Source: Blasia pusilla (taxonomy: Eukaryota > Marchantiophyta > Marchantiopsida > Blasiales). From it: DNA of 64,000 nucleotides. The translations under genes and the position numbers were made by a program. The notes beneath the pieces were generated by a model. That model worked only from the letters and a program-made list of their open reading frames with translations, made no database searches and was not told the origin of the DNA. Shown piece after piece: positions 22,636 to 32,377 of this stretch. Location: the NCBI GenBank assembly GCA_050084515.1, contig CM114271.1:19158001-19222000 (forward strand). Direction: 5' to 3'. Positions within the stretch are counted from its first letter, which is position 1; each line of letters opens with the position of its first letter.

Positions 22636-23278
22636 TGTCACGACTTATAGGATAGACTAGCGAGATCTAGTAGAATGCCTTCAGAGATACTGGAGGGCAA
22701 CCTCAAGACGTTGAGGATGACTTGTTGAGGCCACGAAAAATCTACGAGAGCAGGTTTTCCCTTCGTTGGGGCTCATTTGGAGCCATATAGAGAAACTTAC
22801 TATTTTGGGTAAGTTTCCATTTGGAGTATAGTTAACTTTACACTTTGGGAATTGGCTCCTGACCCGCTACAGTAGGTCAAGAGCCAAGGAGGTGACCTTC
22901 GAGCATAGATTACCAAGGAGAGAGCTTGGGAGAGGGAAGGGATTATACCTCCAAGAGAGAGAGCTTGAGAGCTCATTCTCTCTTTGTCGAACCGCTTGGC
23001 ATGAGGCGGCAGAGCTATGGTCTTGCTTGCCTTGTGTGTATAACCCAAGCCTCTCATTAGGAGAGCGGATTTGGTTTGACATGAGAGAGAGTGTACACCA
23101 TGGAGAGATTGGTGTGAGATGTTGAGAGAGATCTACTTGAGTTGGGGGCAATTGGAGATATTTTGGTACTTCTTGTCTCGTTGTTTGGATGACATGAGTT
23201 AGCATGGGATTGTGCGTGTTTGTGTGTATGTTTGTTGACGGTGATGTATGTTGTGTAGCCATGTGTATGCGCTCGACA
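22636..23278 (+). repeat. 3' LTR of copy C (643 bp)
   Basis: It starts TGTCACGACTTATAGG and ends TGCGCTCGACA, followed by the GGTC target duplication. It aligns with the 5' LTR at 11219-11724 and with the fragment F LTR at 36005-36564. Confidence 0.8.
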
Positions 23279-24060
23279 GGTCCTTGAATCCACAATTGAG
23301 GCATATAGCTAGGAAAGAGAACTCAATAGTTGACATGTTGTCTAGAGCTAGATTTAATCAAGAAGAAGATATAGAGGCAACCATTTGCTTCGATGAATCT
23401 AGAGGCAAATGGCAAGAGCGAAAGGGGGCATCCGCTAATCATTCAAGTTTTGGTAAAAGTGTGTGGAGACCGTTATGTTAATTAGCCTAGATTGCTTCCA
23501 TTTTATTTATGGGCAGATAGAACCACTCACAACACCGTTACAAGGTTTATTCCTACAAAGTTGATGAGGTTCAAAAGCCAATAAGGCCAGCAGAAAGAGA
23601 TATTCCCATTTGGATGGGTTTGCCGTGGGAGGACAAGCTCAATAGCGAAGAGCTCCTAGCGCTTCGAATGCAGCAACTAGAGCAACGTGAAAACGATATA
23701 GCATAAGCATTAGTCGAAATGAAGAAAGCAAGGCTAAAAAACAAGGAGCGCTTGGAAAAAACCCATTGACTTTGAAAGGAGCCTATAAGAGAAGGAGATT
23801 GGGTCTTGGTGCAGGACAATAGCCTTGACAACCAACATAGTACAATTAAGAAGTTTGAACGTCGTTGGTTTGGTTCATATGTTGTAGTCTTTATTTTTTA
23901 CAATGCCACTTATAAACTACGTGAGCTAGATGGCACAATTCTCAAGTTGCCCATTGCAGGAAAAAGGGTCAAGGTTTTCCATGGTCGTGAGGGATTTCTT
24001 GATTTCAATGAATCAATTTAATCTATCTAAAGAAATAGCAAAAATAAGCCTGAGTAAAAT
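23279..24060 (+). pseudogene. RNase H end and integrase tail of gypsy element E
   Basis: LNPQLRHIARKENSIVDMLS (about 23284-23343) completes the RNase H begun at 10825. Shortly after, the text changes to the end of integrase: LMRFKSQ..., a Glu/Arg-rich helix (LLALRMQQLEQREND), then REGDWVLVQDNSLDNQ (about 23787-23834), KFERRWFGSYVV (about 23850-23885) and YKLRELDGT, the usual gypsy integrase C-terminal fold. The central integrase core is missing, so element E has an internal deletion. Single stops interrupt the remainder. Confidence 0.75.
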
Positions 24061-24108
24061 AGCAAGAAGTCTTGATATTTCGGCACATGCCAGAGGATAT
24101 ATAGTTCT

Positions 24109-24119
24109 GGAGGGGTGAA
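24109..24119 (+). promoter_or_regulatory. Polypurine tract of gypsy element E
   Basis: GGAGGGGTGAA directly precedes the LTR start TGTCGTATAG at 24120. This fixes the LTR orientation as plus for element E, and therefore minus for copies 1, 2 and 3. Confidence 0.6.
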
Positions 24120-24286
24120 TGTCGTATAGTAAAATCATCCACTATGTAAACTCCTCTCTCATTAACTGTTAGAAAGAGTTTTATTAGTATTAAGTAAATT
24201 AGCTTAGGAAAATGAAATTTCCATGTTTAAACCTCTTTAGGGTGGCTCATTTATGCGAGCCCAACTTTAGGAAAAGAGGTAATAAG
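24120..24286 (+). repeat. 3' LTR of element E, left part, split by copia
   Basis: It starts TGTCGTATAGTAAAATCA. It matches, in reverse complement, the ends of LTR copies 2 and 3. The match breaks at the copia target site ATAAG and resumes at 32378. Confidence 0.88.
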
Positions 24287-24598
24287 TATTGAAGATTGAG
24301 TTACAGTCAAACTCATGAAACACATGAACTCCTACATTTGGTACTCACACAAAGTAGGGAAGCTTAATCTTGGTTAGTCATTTAAGCGCGATTATCTTAA
24401 CTAGGATTAGTTAATCAGAGTTAGTCTAACTCGAGACGATGGTTAAGGTAAGGGTTAGGGTTGCTTGTACATACCCTATATAATTGAGAAGGGGGGCTGT
24501 CTCCACTAATTCTTTCATTACAAATTTTGATCTTCATGGTGGTGTGTGAGTGTGAGAGTTGTTTCCCACTAGTTATGCTTTTTTAGTAATTTTCCACA
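24287..24598 (+). repeat. 5' LTR of the copia element
   Basis: It runs from TATTGAAGATTGAG to TTTTCCACA and matches the 3' LTR nearly throughout, for example AGCGCGATTATCTTAACTAG and CTCGAGACGATGGTTAAGG. The expected TG start reads TA in both LTRs. Confidence 0.92.
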
Positions 24599-24610
24599 TT
24601 GTATCAGAGC
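24599..24610 (+). promoter_or_regulatory. Primer-binding site of copia (initiator-Met tRNA type)
   Basis: TTGTATCAGAGC directly follows the LTR and differs by one base from the TGGTATCAGAGC site used by most plant copia elements. Confidence 0.75.
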
Positions 24611-25403
24611 AATAGGAGAACATCATTTAAAATTCTTAGTGTTTGAGGAGAGAAGAGAGGCAAGAGAAGGCAAAATTTCAGTCTGGGAGAAGGAAATTTT
24701 GTTCAGAGCTCAATGGGTGCAGATTTCAGGTGGAGCTTTGACGGTGATAAAACTTTGGAGGCATTTTTTAGGGCTTTTCAGGTCAATTTAGCCATCGGGG
24801 TCCGCAGTGGCTAGAATGATGCTAGAGGATGCTTCTAGAAGTCTTGTAGAGCTGGTGGAGAGCTTTCCAACGCATCTAAAATCGCTTGATTTTGACATTC
24901 TGAGCTCATGCAATAGCAATTTTAGTGTAGGAAAGTGCAATTAGGAGGTCTAGTATTCTAGCAAGGAGAGGAAGAGAGGAGAGTCTCTCTAAAAAAAAAA
25001 GGGCCAAATCCTTAAACTCTCTTCAATTTTTGAGGTTTTATCCCTACTTAAAATGAAATGAATTTTTCAAAAAGAGTAAGAAGTGCACCATAGTGGGCTC
25101 TTTATCCAAGACTCCCACCCTCATCCCCAACACTTCGTGAGAATCTAACAACCAGTCATAATAGACTTGTGATTCTAACGGGACTACAATGAAGGAAACG
25201 AGGCTGGGAGTTGCAAAGAATGAATTGAAAATTATGGTAATAAATTATGAAAAATGACAATGTTAAGATTTCATTTTTGCAAGGGAATTACAGTATCTAA
25301 GCTTGCAACCTCTCAGAAAATCAGATACTCCAAAAGTATGCTTTGAAGAAAATGGGGGAGCAAGATCAAATGATATTAGCATTCTTCTCAGCTTGCATGC
25401 CAG

Positions 25404-25495
25404 CTTTCAAAGTTTTGGAACCTTCACATCCATTTGAAGAAGGATCTTGACAAATCCTTCTTCAAATGGATGTGAAGGTTCCAAAACTTTGAAAG
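25404..25495. repeat. Perfect 42-bp inverted repeat with 8-base loop
   Basis: The arm 25404-25445 (CTTTCAAAGTTTTGGAACCT...) is the exact reverse complement of 25454-25495, separated by CTTGACAA. A transcript would form a long perfect hairpin. Confidence 0.95.
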
Positions 25496-25549
25496 ATATG
25501 AGAAATCCATGGTGCAAATGAAAACAAAATCAGTAAAAGCGTTTAGGTT

Positions 25550-26660
25550 AGCGTTGCAGCCTGTTGAAATCCGACACCTTGCAAACACTCTCTTTTTTGT
25601 GTTTATCTTCCAACCCATCGGAATCCGACAGGTTTCAAGATAAAGAAAAAAAAGACAAAGTTGTTACCAGGGGTTTCCTCTGACAAGTTTGAACCTATGC
25701 AACCTCTCTGAATCGGACTTGTTGCCAGACATGGCATCAATCAAGAAGATGTTCCAAGAGTCACTTTAGAGTAGGCATGCATGGAAGAGTTGGGCTAGTA
25801 TTGTGGTAGATTTTAGGAGTGTAGAGGAGGACGTCAAAAGTGGAAGATGCAGAAGAGCCAAATGAAGAATAGAAAACCCAAAAAATGAAATGCTCATAAG
25901 GGAATCAACCTGAGTCATGCAACCTGTCAAGATCCGACAGGTAGTAGGAATCCAACAGGTCTCTGAAATAACGTGTTAGAGAAGAATGGTGTGACGATAA
26001 TGGGGGAACAAGGCGAAAGTGAAGAAGCCTGCCAGAATGCCTGAAAAGTTGGACTAACAGGAAAAGAGAGGGATCACTCAAGTAGCCCACCTGTCGGAAT
26101 CCGACAAGTTGCCTGAATGGGGTTTAAAGAAAGGTAGAAAGAGTCTCGGTAGTAACTTCGTCAACCTGGTCTACAAATATAACAAGACACAAGAATTTAT
26201 GCATACATTTGTACTCATCCAAGTTCCATTTTTGGCTTCCAACTTGTCGACGTGTGACAGGTTCACGGAAAAAAAATCACAGACCATTCAAATCAATGAG
26301 GAAAAAATTACAGACATGCCCAAGAGAAGAAAAAATTTCAACTCCACTCGCTACCTGTAGAAAAAAAACCCATCGGAAACGGACGGGTTGCAATAGCAGG
26401 CAATCATCAGTTTGCAATTTCTCGGAATTCCACATGTCGCAAACTTAGTTCTTGATTTGCAACCCGTCGATTTCCGACGGGTTGCAAACCTTGTCCAGGA
26501 ACTGCAACTAGTCGGAATCCGAGAAATTCCAAACTCGCTCATTGGTCCCTCATTTTTATGGTTGCAAACCACAGCCCCAATTTGCAACTAGATCGTAATC
26601 CAACAGTCCCTGGTTCCCTGGTTTGCAACCCGTCGAAATCTGAAAGGGTTGCAAAATAAA
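25550..26660. repeat. Scattered family of short palindromes (GCAACC-GTCGG/CCGAC-GGTTGC)
   Basis: Related palindromic words recur near 25553, 25607, 25703, 25916, 26088, 26368, 26457, 26502, 26581 and 26620. The best one is TTTGCAACCCGTCG-ATTTC-CGACGGGTTGCAAA (26457-26489), with 14-base arms. Others are decayed versions such as CTGTCGGAATCCGACAAGTT. Spacing is irregular (roughly 50-270 bases). Confidence 0.8.
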
Positions 26661-26795
26661 CAGCATCGAGTAGATAGACCAACACAATCGACAAGAACGA
26701 AATATAATTCAGCAAAATTTTACAAAAACCATCATGGTTCAAAAACTTCTTGTCCTTTATTACATCCGAGGGAAGCTTGAAAATATATATTTGAT

Positions 26796-27110
26796 CTAGT
26801 CTATGATTTCTTTAGCCTCGTCATCTACAAATTTATTCCTAACTCTCCTATGTTCTTGTACAAAAGGAATGTCTTGGGATACAAATGGCTCCTCTGGCTG
26901 ATTGTAGACGGGGATTGTAAATTTTGGGGAATTCGAGAGCCTTGGCCTCCCCTTAGGTACACCATAGCGGTTCCATGTAACATGATTTGAGTCCCAACGC
27001 CTTCCTCGACAGTGAATCTTGTATGCTCTGCAAGGTGACATCCATCCAGTATCAATATGTGTTCCATCCTTGGAAACCACTAAATCCCAACTCCAAAACG
27101 CTTTAGTCAA
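26796..27110 (-). pseudogene. Unrecognised 104-residue minus-strand frame inside copia
   Basis: The frame is basic and rich in Arg, Pro and Trp (HIDTGWMSPCRAYKIHCRGR at about 27054-26995, then NRYGVPKGRPRLSNSPKF). It opposes the copia coding direction and has protein-like rather than low-complexity composition. A second frame (27135-27317, minus) lies just upstream. I do not recognise either. It could be a piece of a host gene carried by the element or a chance frame. Confidence 0.3.
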
Positions 27111-27489
27111 GTTGGGTCTGATAAATCTTTAAACTCACTTGTCATCTCCGAGAGCTCTTCCAGAATTAATGTCGACTTTGCCCTCCCGATTTTTGGAATA
27201 GTAGGAAATGACGATGGTGTCACTATGAATGGTGGTTCTGGAACTGGAGCAGTTGGCTTTGGAGGAGAGTTTTATACTCCCACTAGCCTCTCGTAATCCG
27301 CCTTTGCCTCTTTGCAAAGGTCAAAGAGTTCTGGCCTTCCCTAAAGGCAGAGAATGTTTGCAATTGTGCTCACAAGAGATGACACTCAACATCATATCAC
27401 GCATATCGGTAAGTTCCAATAGCATCAGATGGTCTTTGTGCTCTTGGAAATGTTCTCTATATTCCTACTATTGCAAGAAACTTAATCTC

Positions 27490-28480
27490 TATAGGACAGA
27501 TAGTAGAGCAGGGTTATCAAGTGAAGTTTAACACAGATGGTTGTCTCATTGAAACAATGGATGACCAAACTACGATAGCCAAAGGAACTAGATCTGGCAG
27601 AATGTTCAAATTAGATGTTTCTATGCCAAAGATTCAAGCAACAATGTATGGTCAAACCGGCCAACAAGTCACGGATCTAAATGTGTGGCATAAGAGAATT
27701 GGACATATGAATCTTCAAAGATTACAGAGTCTTTCATAATCTAATACAGTAATAGGACTTCCTAAATTAGCAAGTCCTGCTACATTAGAGATATGTCATG
27801 CTTTCCAATTTGGAAAACAAGCTAGATTTCCTTTTCCAAAACAAGGTAGAAGAGCATCCAAGATATTGAAGTTGATCCACAATGATGTATGGACAGCATC
27901 ACAACATAGCCTTAGTGGTTGCCAGTATTTGTTTCATTTATTAATGACTTCTCTTGGTATATATGGGTATACTTTCTGAAAGCCAAGTTAGAGGTATTCT
28001 CAGTGTTCCAAACATTCAAAGTTCTAGTAGAGAAGCAGACTGGAGAACACATTCCGAAATTACGTTATGATGGAGGAGGAGAGTATCTTTCAACAGATTT
28101 TCATGACTATTTACGTCAAAATGGCATCCAACGTCAAGTAACTTGCCGTTACACTCTAGAACAAAATCAAGTGGATGAGAGGAAGAATCGATATATTGCT
28201 GAAGTGGCACGAGCTATGCTGAATGAGAAGAACATGCCTAAGGTGTATTGGGTAGAGGTTGTAGCATGTGCAGTCTTCTTAATTAACCAAACTCCAACAA
28301 TAGGAGTTCATGATAAGACTCCATTCTAAGTCTTCACAGGAAGTAAACCTGATTTTTCCTTCCTAAAAGTATTTGGTTGTATTTGGTATGCTCATGTTTC
28401 TTCTGAAAGACGTCATAAATCAGACCCCAAATCTGAAAGATGTATATTCATTGGCTACGCTGATGGAACTAAGGATATAA
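27490..28480 (+). pseudogene. Copia integrase
   Basis: WHKRIGHMNLQRLQSLS (27688-27738) is the pre-integrase HH part, followed by GLPKL. The CxxC partner reads CHAF, with one Cys lost. The core contains TGEHIPKLRYDGGGEYLS (about 28039-28092, the Asp-Gly-Gly-Glu block near the second catalytic Asp) and VDERKNRYIAEVARAML (about 28171-28221, with the catalytic Glu). VFGCIWYAH and KSERCIFIGY (about 28430-28460) close the domain. Stops at 27739, 28329 and later break the frame. Confidence 0.88.
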
Positions 28481-28890
28481 TTGCTACATTCCATCCCTCT
28501 AGGTAGCTTATTATTAGTCGCGATGTTGTCATTGATCAGCTAAAGTCATGGTATGCTCCATCTAAGCCGATTCCACCTCTAAACTTGTCTGTTGAGGGGA
28601 AGAATATGACTGTAAATCAACAGACATTACCTTCAAATTCCCCAAGTACTGGTGTAGGATTAGGGGAGGTCCTAAATTCATCAATTAAATCTATGAGTCC
28701 ATGGACAGGGAGAGTACGTATCTAGTCTGTTGACACTAGTCAGAGCTCGAGTCAGGTGCTAGAGGCATCTACCTATGAACAACAACTTCGTAGATCAAGT
28801 AGAATTACACATCCAGTCCATAGATTCATAAATGAAGGTTTGCTTACGATACATCATGCATATATGATGACTACCCCTTCAAGAACAAGA
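28481..28890 (+). pseudogene. Copia linker between integrase and reverse transcriptase
   Basis: Low-conservation Ser/Pro-rich text (SQSSSQVLEASTYEQQLRRSSR, about 28740-28802, then ITHPVHRFI) is typical of this region of copia polyproteins. Confidence 0.6.
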
Positions 28891-29961
28891 GTCGAGTTAT
28901 TTTGAAAAAGCTGCAAGTAAAGCCGAATGGATTGAAGCTATGGAGGAAGAGCTTGCTACATTAAGACATCAATAGACATAGGAGCTGGTTGATATACCTT
29001 TCGATAAGGAAGCTATTGGTTGCAAATGGGTTTACAAAATCAAGCGCAATCAAGATGGTACAATTAACAAATACAAAGCGATATTGGTGGCTAAGGGCTA
29101 TGCACAACAATATGGCATCGATTATGAGGAAACATTTAGCCCTGTTGTAAAGATGGCAACTACGAGAACAGTGGTTGCAATTGCAATAAGTAAGAAGAGG
29201 AGATTACATCACATGGACGTCAAGAATGCCTTCTTGAATGGAGATCTATATGATGAGGTATATATTATTCAACCACTTGGATACGAGCATCCCAAATTTC
29301 CATTTCGCGTATGCAGGTTGAAGCTCCAAGAGCTTGGTATGGCAAGATTACATACATCCTACAAGAGTTGGGTTTTAGGGTATGTGATTCTGACTCCTTG
29401 TTATATATCTTGAGAGGAAAAGATCATATGGTTCTCATTGTGTTGTATGTTGACAATCTCCTGATTATTGGGAGTATTGAAGAAATGGTATAACAAGTCA
29501 AGCTTAAGATTACAAGCAGAATTTGATATGAAGGACTTGGGAGAACTCAAGTACTTCCTTGGTATTGAGTTTATCAAGGTTGGAGAGAGCATGTGGTTAT
29601 TATAACGATAATATGCTCTTCATACGCTTTCAAAATATGGTATGACGGCTTGTAAGCCAATCTCTACACCGTTGGACTAGAGTGTGAAGCTAAGAGTGGA
29701 TGAATGAGAGTTGCTTGTAGATTCTGATATGTACATGCGTATGGTTGGAAGTTTGATCTATCTAACTATAACCAGGCCAAATTTAAGCAATGTTGTTGGC
29801 CTAGTGAGCCAATTTATGCACGTACCTTGAAAACCTCATCTTGATGTTGTGAGGAGGATTATGTGGTATGTAAAATTCTCTGTTCAATTCAGGCTTCAAT
29901 TTAAAGCTTCTCCAAGTTTTTAATTACAGGGATTCACAGATGCTGATTGGGCAAGAAGCGT
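28891..29961 (+). pseudogene. Copia reverse transcriptase and first part of RNase H
   Basis: The RT text starts AEWIEAMEEELATL (about 28924-28965) and continues as GCKWVYKIKRNQDGTINKYK, VAKGYAQQYGIDYEETFSPV (29087-29146) and HHMDVKNAFLNGDLYDEVY (about 29208-29264). The block is shifted near 29,315 around APRAWYGK. The catalytic box is YVDN (about 29446-29457) in place of YVDD. RNase H begins near 29,740 (SLIYLTITRPNLS) and reads GFTDADWA just before the nested element at 29962. Indels and stops are present. Confidence 0.88.
29958..29961 (+). repeat. Target-site duplication GCGT (left) of nested E-family element
   Basis: GCGT here and at 31609-31612 flank the insertion. The copia text DADWARS joins directly to VSN when the insertion and one repeat are removed. 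Confidence 0.85.
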
Positions 29962-31608
29962 TGTCGTGTCGAGAATCTTTCTTCGAGCAAGGGCGGGCCT
30001 TCTAGATGCGGTAGATGCGGTCGATGCAAGGTGAGCTCTCTAATAAGTTCTCCTTTTTCAATACAAAATTATGATGTACACTCTCCATTCTCTCACGATA
30101 GGTATCACAAATGGAATTGCCGACCTATTGACAAATGGAATTGCCGACCTTGTTGATCTTTGCTCTCCGATGTGAACTCCTACTTGTTGGCTCAACAATG
30201 TTGTCAAAGTTCGGAGAAGATCCTCAGCTCCTATTGATGACGTACTCCCAAAAGTAGTCATCTTGATAAGACTCCAACTTGCAAACACAAACTACCGCCT
30301 CAAAGAGCTCTCAGTTGAAGCACCATTTGTCGTGTCGAGAATCTTTCTTCGAGCAAGGGCGGGCCTTCTAGCTGCGGTAGATGCGGTCGATGCAAGGTGA
30401 ACTCTCTAATACGTTCTCCTTTTTCAATACAAAATTATGATGTACACTCTCCATTCTCTCACGACAGGTATCACAAATGGAATTGCCGAGGCGATCACTT
30501 CTTTGTAACATCGGACCCCGAAATTCCTAACTATAAAATCCCTATAAACTATTTTACGCTTGTACACGAGGAAGATAGCACAACTAGTGTTAAACCCTAC
30601 TTGATCAGGCCTATTGACATCCATGGATCGCTATATAAGGACATACAAAGTACAATCCCATGTCCTTCCATATGTGACGATAGGAAGAATCACCGGAGTT
30701 GGAGATTGCATGACCTGGTTCATGAACGCCTCCCCAAAGTGATAAACTAAATAATGAGTGAACCAATGCCTATCTACAAAGAGTACCTTGACATGGTAAG
30801 GATTGAGGAAAGGGAAGTTAGGCACAGCTCGTGCTCCACCCCTATCCATGCTTGACAGACATCCTCTACTCTCCTCAAGAATGGGTTTTGGCGGAGTTAT
30901 TCTCCCAAGAGGGGTAATCCACTCTCATTGGGAAAGTAACAAGCCAAAACATCCGCTATTTTAGTATGACTAAACTCTTCTACGGTGACAAACCTCTCAT
31001 CCCCACACACACACACACACACACCACACTCTAGAAACCTCTCAAAGAATAGACCATGGTCAAGTTACTCTCCCAAGAGGGATGATCCACTCTCATTGGA
31101 AGAGCAAGCAATCCCAAAGCCATACACTCAAGAGAGACACGAGAGACTCAAGATATGGAATAGAAGGTGATGAACCCTTGAAGGTCCCTTCTCTTTATAT
31201 ACTCACAAGGGTTCCACAAGAGTACGAAATAGAGCTTATCTTATCTTGTGCCACATGGCTTCCTCTCAAGGCTTAGCCAATCACATTTTGACATAAGTAG
31301 ATTTCCTCTTATCTCTTCCAAAATATCCTCTTTTACCCTCATGATATTTTCCAAATTACCCCAACTAACCTAGCCACCAACCAAGACTACTTTTTCTTTT
31401 CATTAAAGCAACGACTTTACTTTTATAAAGTCATCTTTTATTTATTACCTCCTTTTCCTAAAGTTGGGCCCGCATAAAAGAGGCACCATAAAGAGGTTTA
31501 AACATAAGAATCTCCTTTTTCTAAGCCAATTTACTTAATACTAATGAAACTCTATCTAACACTTAATGACGAAGGAGTTTACACACTGGTTGATTTTACT
31601 ATACGACA
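29962..31608 (-). mobile_element. Internally deleted E-family element in copia (one full LTR, primer site, LTR remnant)
   Basis: On the minus strand it reads a complete LTR (31608-30328), about 200 bases of internal sequence (30327-30125) starting AATGGTGCTTCAACTGAGAG, whose TGG start fits a primer-binding site, and then only the last 163 bases of the second LTR (30124-29962). GCGT flanks both ends, so it inserted as a full element and later lost nearly all its interior and most of its 3' LTR. There is no coding capacity. Confidence 0.85.
30328..31608 (-). repeat. E-family LTR copy 3 (1281 bp), complete
   Basis: The ends are TGTCGTGTCGAG and TATACGACA. This is the cleanest LTR of the family in the window. 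A minus-strand TATA box lies at about 31202-31190. A (CA)n run lies at 31003-31024. Confidence 0.9.
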
Positions 31609-31612
31609 GCGT

Positions 31613-32050
31613 GTCTAATTGACACTCCACATCTAGTTATTCATTTATTTTGGGAAGCGCAGCTATAAGTTAGGCTTCAAAGAAGCAACCTACAGTTGCT
31701 TTATCTTCAACAAAGGCTGAGTACAGAGCAGCAACCAATGCAACATGTGAGGCGGTGTGGCTTCATCGATTACTTGTTGCGATTGGTGTTAGTAACTTAG
31801 GACCTAGTGTAATATATGCAAAAAATATTAGTAGCATCAAGCTTGCTAATAACCCTGTGTTCCATGCTCGTACAAAGCATGTTGAGGTGCACTATCATTT
31901 TATCAAAGAGAAAGTGCTTGCCGGAGAAATTGATCTTGTGTATATAGGTACAGATCAGCAAATTGCTGACATCTTTACAAAGGTATTGTCTAGAGATAAG
32001 TTTGAGATGTTTAGAAATGATTTAGGCGTTAGAAATATTGATATAAGCTT
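31613..32050 (+). pseudogene. Copia RNase H, second part
   Basis: After the nested element the frame continues KKQPTVALSSTKAEYRAATN (about 31683-31742), the RNase H catalytic Glu region, and AVWLHRLL. It ends with ARTKHVEVHYHFIKEKV (31870-31920) and DIFTKVLSRDKFE, the usual copia C-terminus, just before the polypurine tract. Confidence 0.88.
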
Positions 32051-32059
32051 GAGGGGGAG
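32051..32059 (+). promoter_or_regulatory. Polypurine tract of copia
   Basis: GAGGGGGAG immediately precedes the 3' LTR start TATTGAAG. Confidence 0.85.
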
Positions 32060-32372
32060 TATTGAAGATTGAGTTATAATCAAGCTCATAAAACATCTGA
32101 ACTGCCTATATTTGATACTCACATGAAGTAGGAAAGTTTAATCTTGGTTAGTCAGTTAAGCGCGATTATCTTAACTAGGGTTAGTTAATCATAATTAATC
32201 TAACTCGAGACGATGGTTAAGGTTAGGGTTAGGATTGCTTGTACGTATCCTATATAATTGAGAAGGGGACCAACCTCCACTCATTCTCTCATTGCAAATT
32301 TTGTTCTCCATGGTGGTATGTGAATGTGAGAGCCGTTTTCCACCAATTATGCTTCGTTAGCAATTTTCCATA
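32060..32372 (+). repeat. 3' LTR of the copia element
   Basis: It matches the 5' LTR from TATTGAAGATTGAG to TTTTCCATA and is followed by the ATAAG target duplication. Confidence 0.92.
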
Positions 32373-32377
32373 ATAAG

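Larger units (their letters stand above)
11219..23278 (+). mobile_element. DNMT-gypsy copy C, near full length (12.1 kb with one nested LTR)
   Basis: This is the most complete DNMT-gypsy copy. Order: partial 5' LTR, long leader, Gag, protease (interrupted by an E-family solo LTR), cytosine methyltransferase, RT/RNase H, integrase, PHD finger, polypurine tract and 3' LTR. It is flanked by GGTC at 11215-11218 and 23279-23282 (AGGTC if the neighbouring A is counted), and removing it restores the RNase H of element E. The LTR ends read TATCACGAC (5') and CTCGACA (3'); the undamaged start is probably TGTCACGAC, as in the 3' LTR. Coding parts have many stops and indels. Confidence 0.88.
24611..27480. 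other. Copia internal region without recognisable Gag; holds palindromes and a hairpin
   Basis: This is the place where copia Gag should be, but no Gag core or zinc knuckle is visible. It contains a perfect 42-bp inverted repeat (25404-25495), about ten imperfect palindromes of the form TTGCAACC-GTCGG-CCGAC-GGTTGCAA (25550-26660) and an unassigned minus-strand frame (26796-27110). Part of it is probably foreign sequence inserted into or replacing the 5' part of the element. Confidence 0.5.
24287..32372 (+). mobile_element. Ty1/copia retrotransposon (8.1 kb including a nested element)
   Basis: Two LTRs of about 312 bp (24287-24598 and 32060-32372) flank pol sequence in copia order: integrase, then RT, then RNase H. 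The primer-binding site TTGTATCAGAGC (24599-24610) follows the 5' LTR and the polypurine tract GAGGGGGAG (32051-32059) precedes the 3' LTR. The 5-bp target duplication ATAAG is at 24282-24286 and 32373-32377, and the element E LTR continues on both sides. A minus-orientation E-family element sits inside RNase H. Pol carries stops and RT has YVDN in place of YVDD. The 5' 2.8 kb shows no recognisable Gag. Confidence 0.92.

Noticed and set aside
11219-23278. A host methyltransferase gene with a retroelement inserted next to it
   Set aside because: Copies A, C and D carry the methyltransferase at the same position after the protease, with similar linkers on both sides, so it is part of the element.
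25550-26660. CRISPR-like array of palindromic repeats
   Set aside because: Eukaryotic context, irregular spacing, strongly varying repeats and no cas genes.
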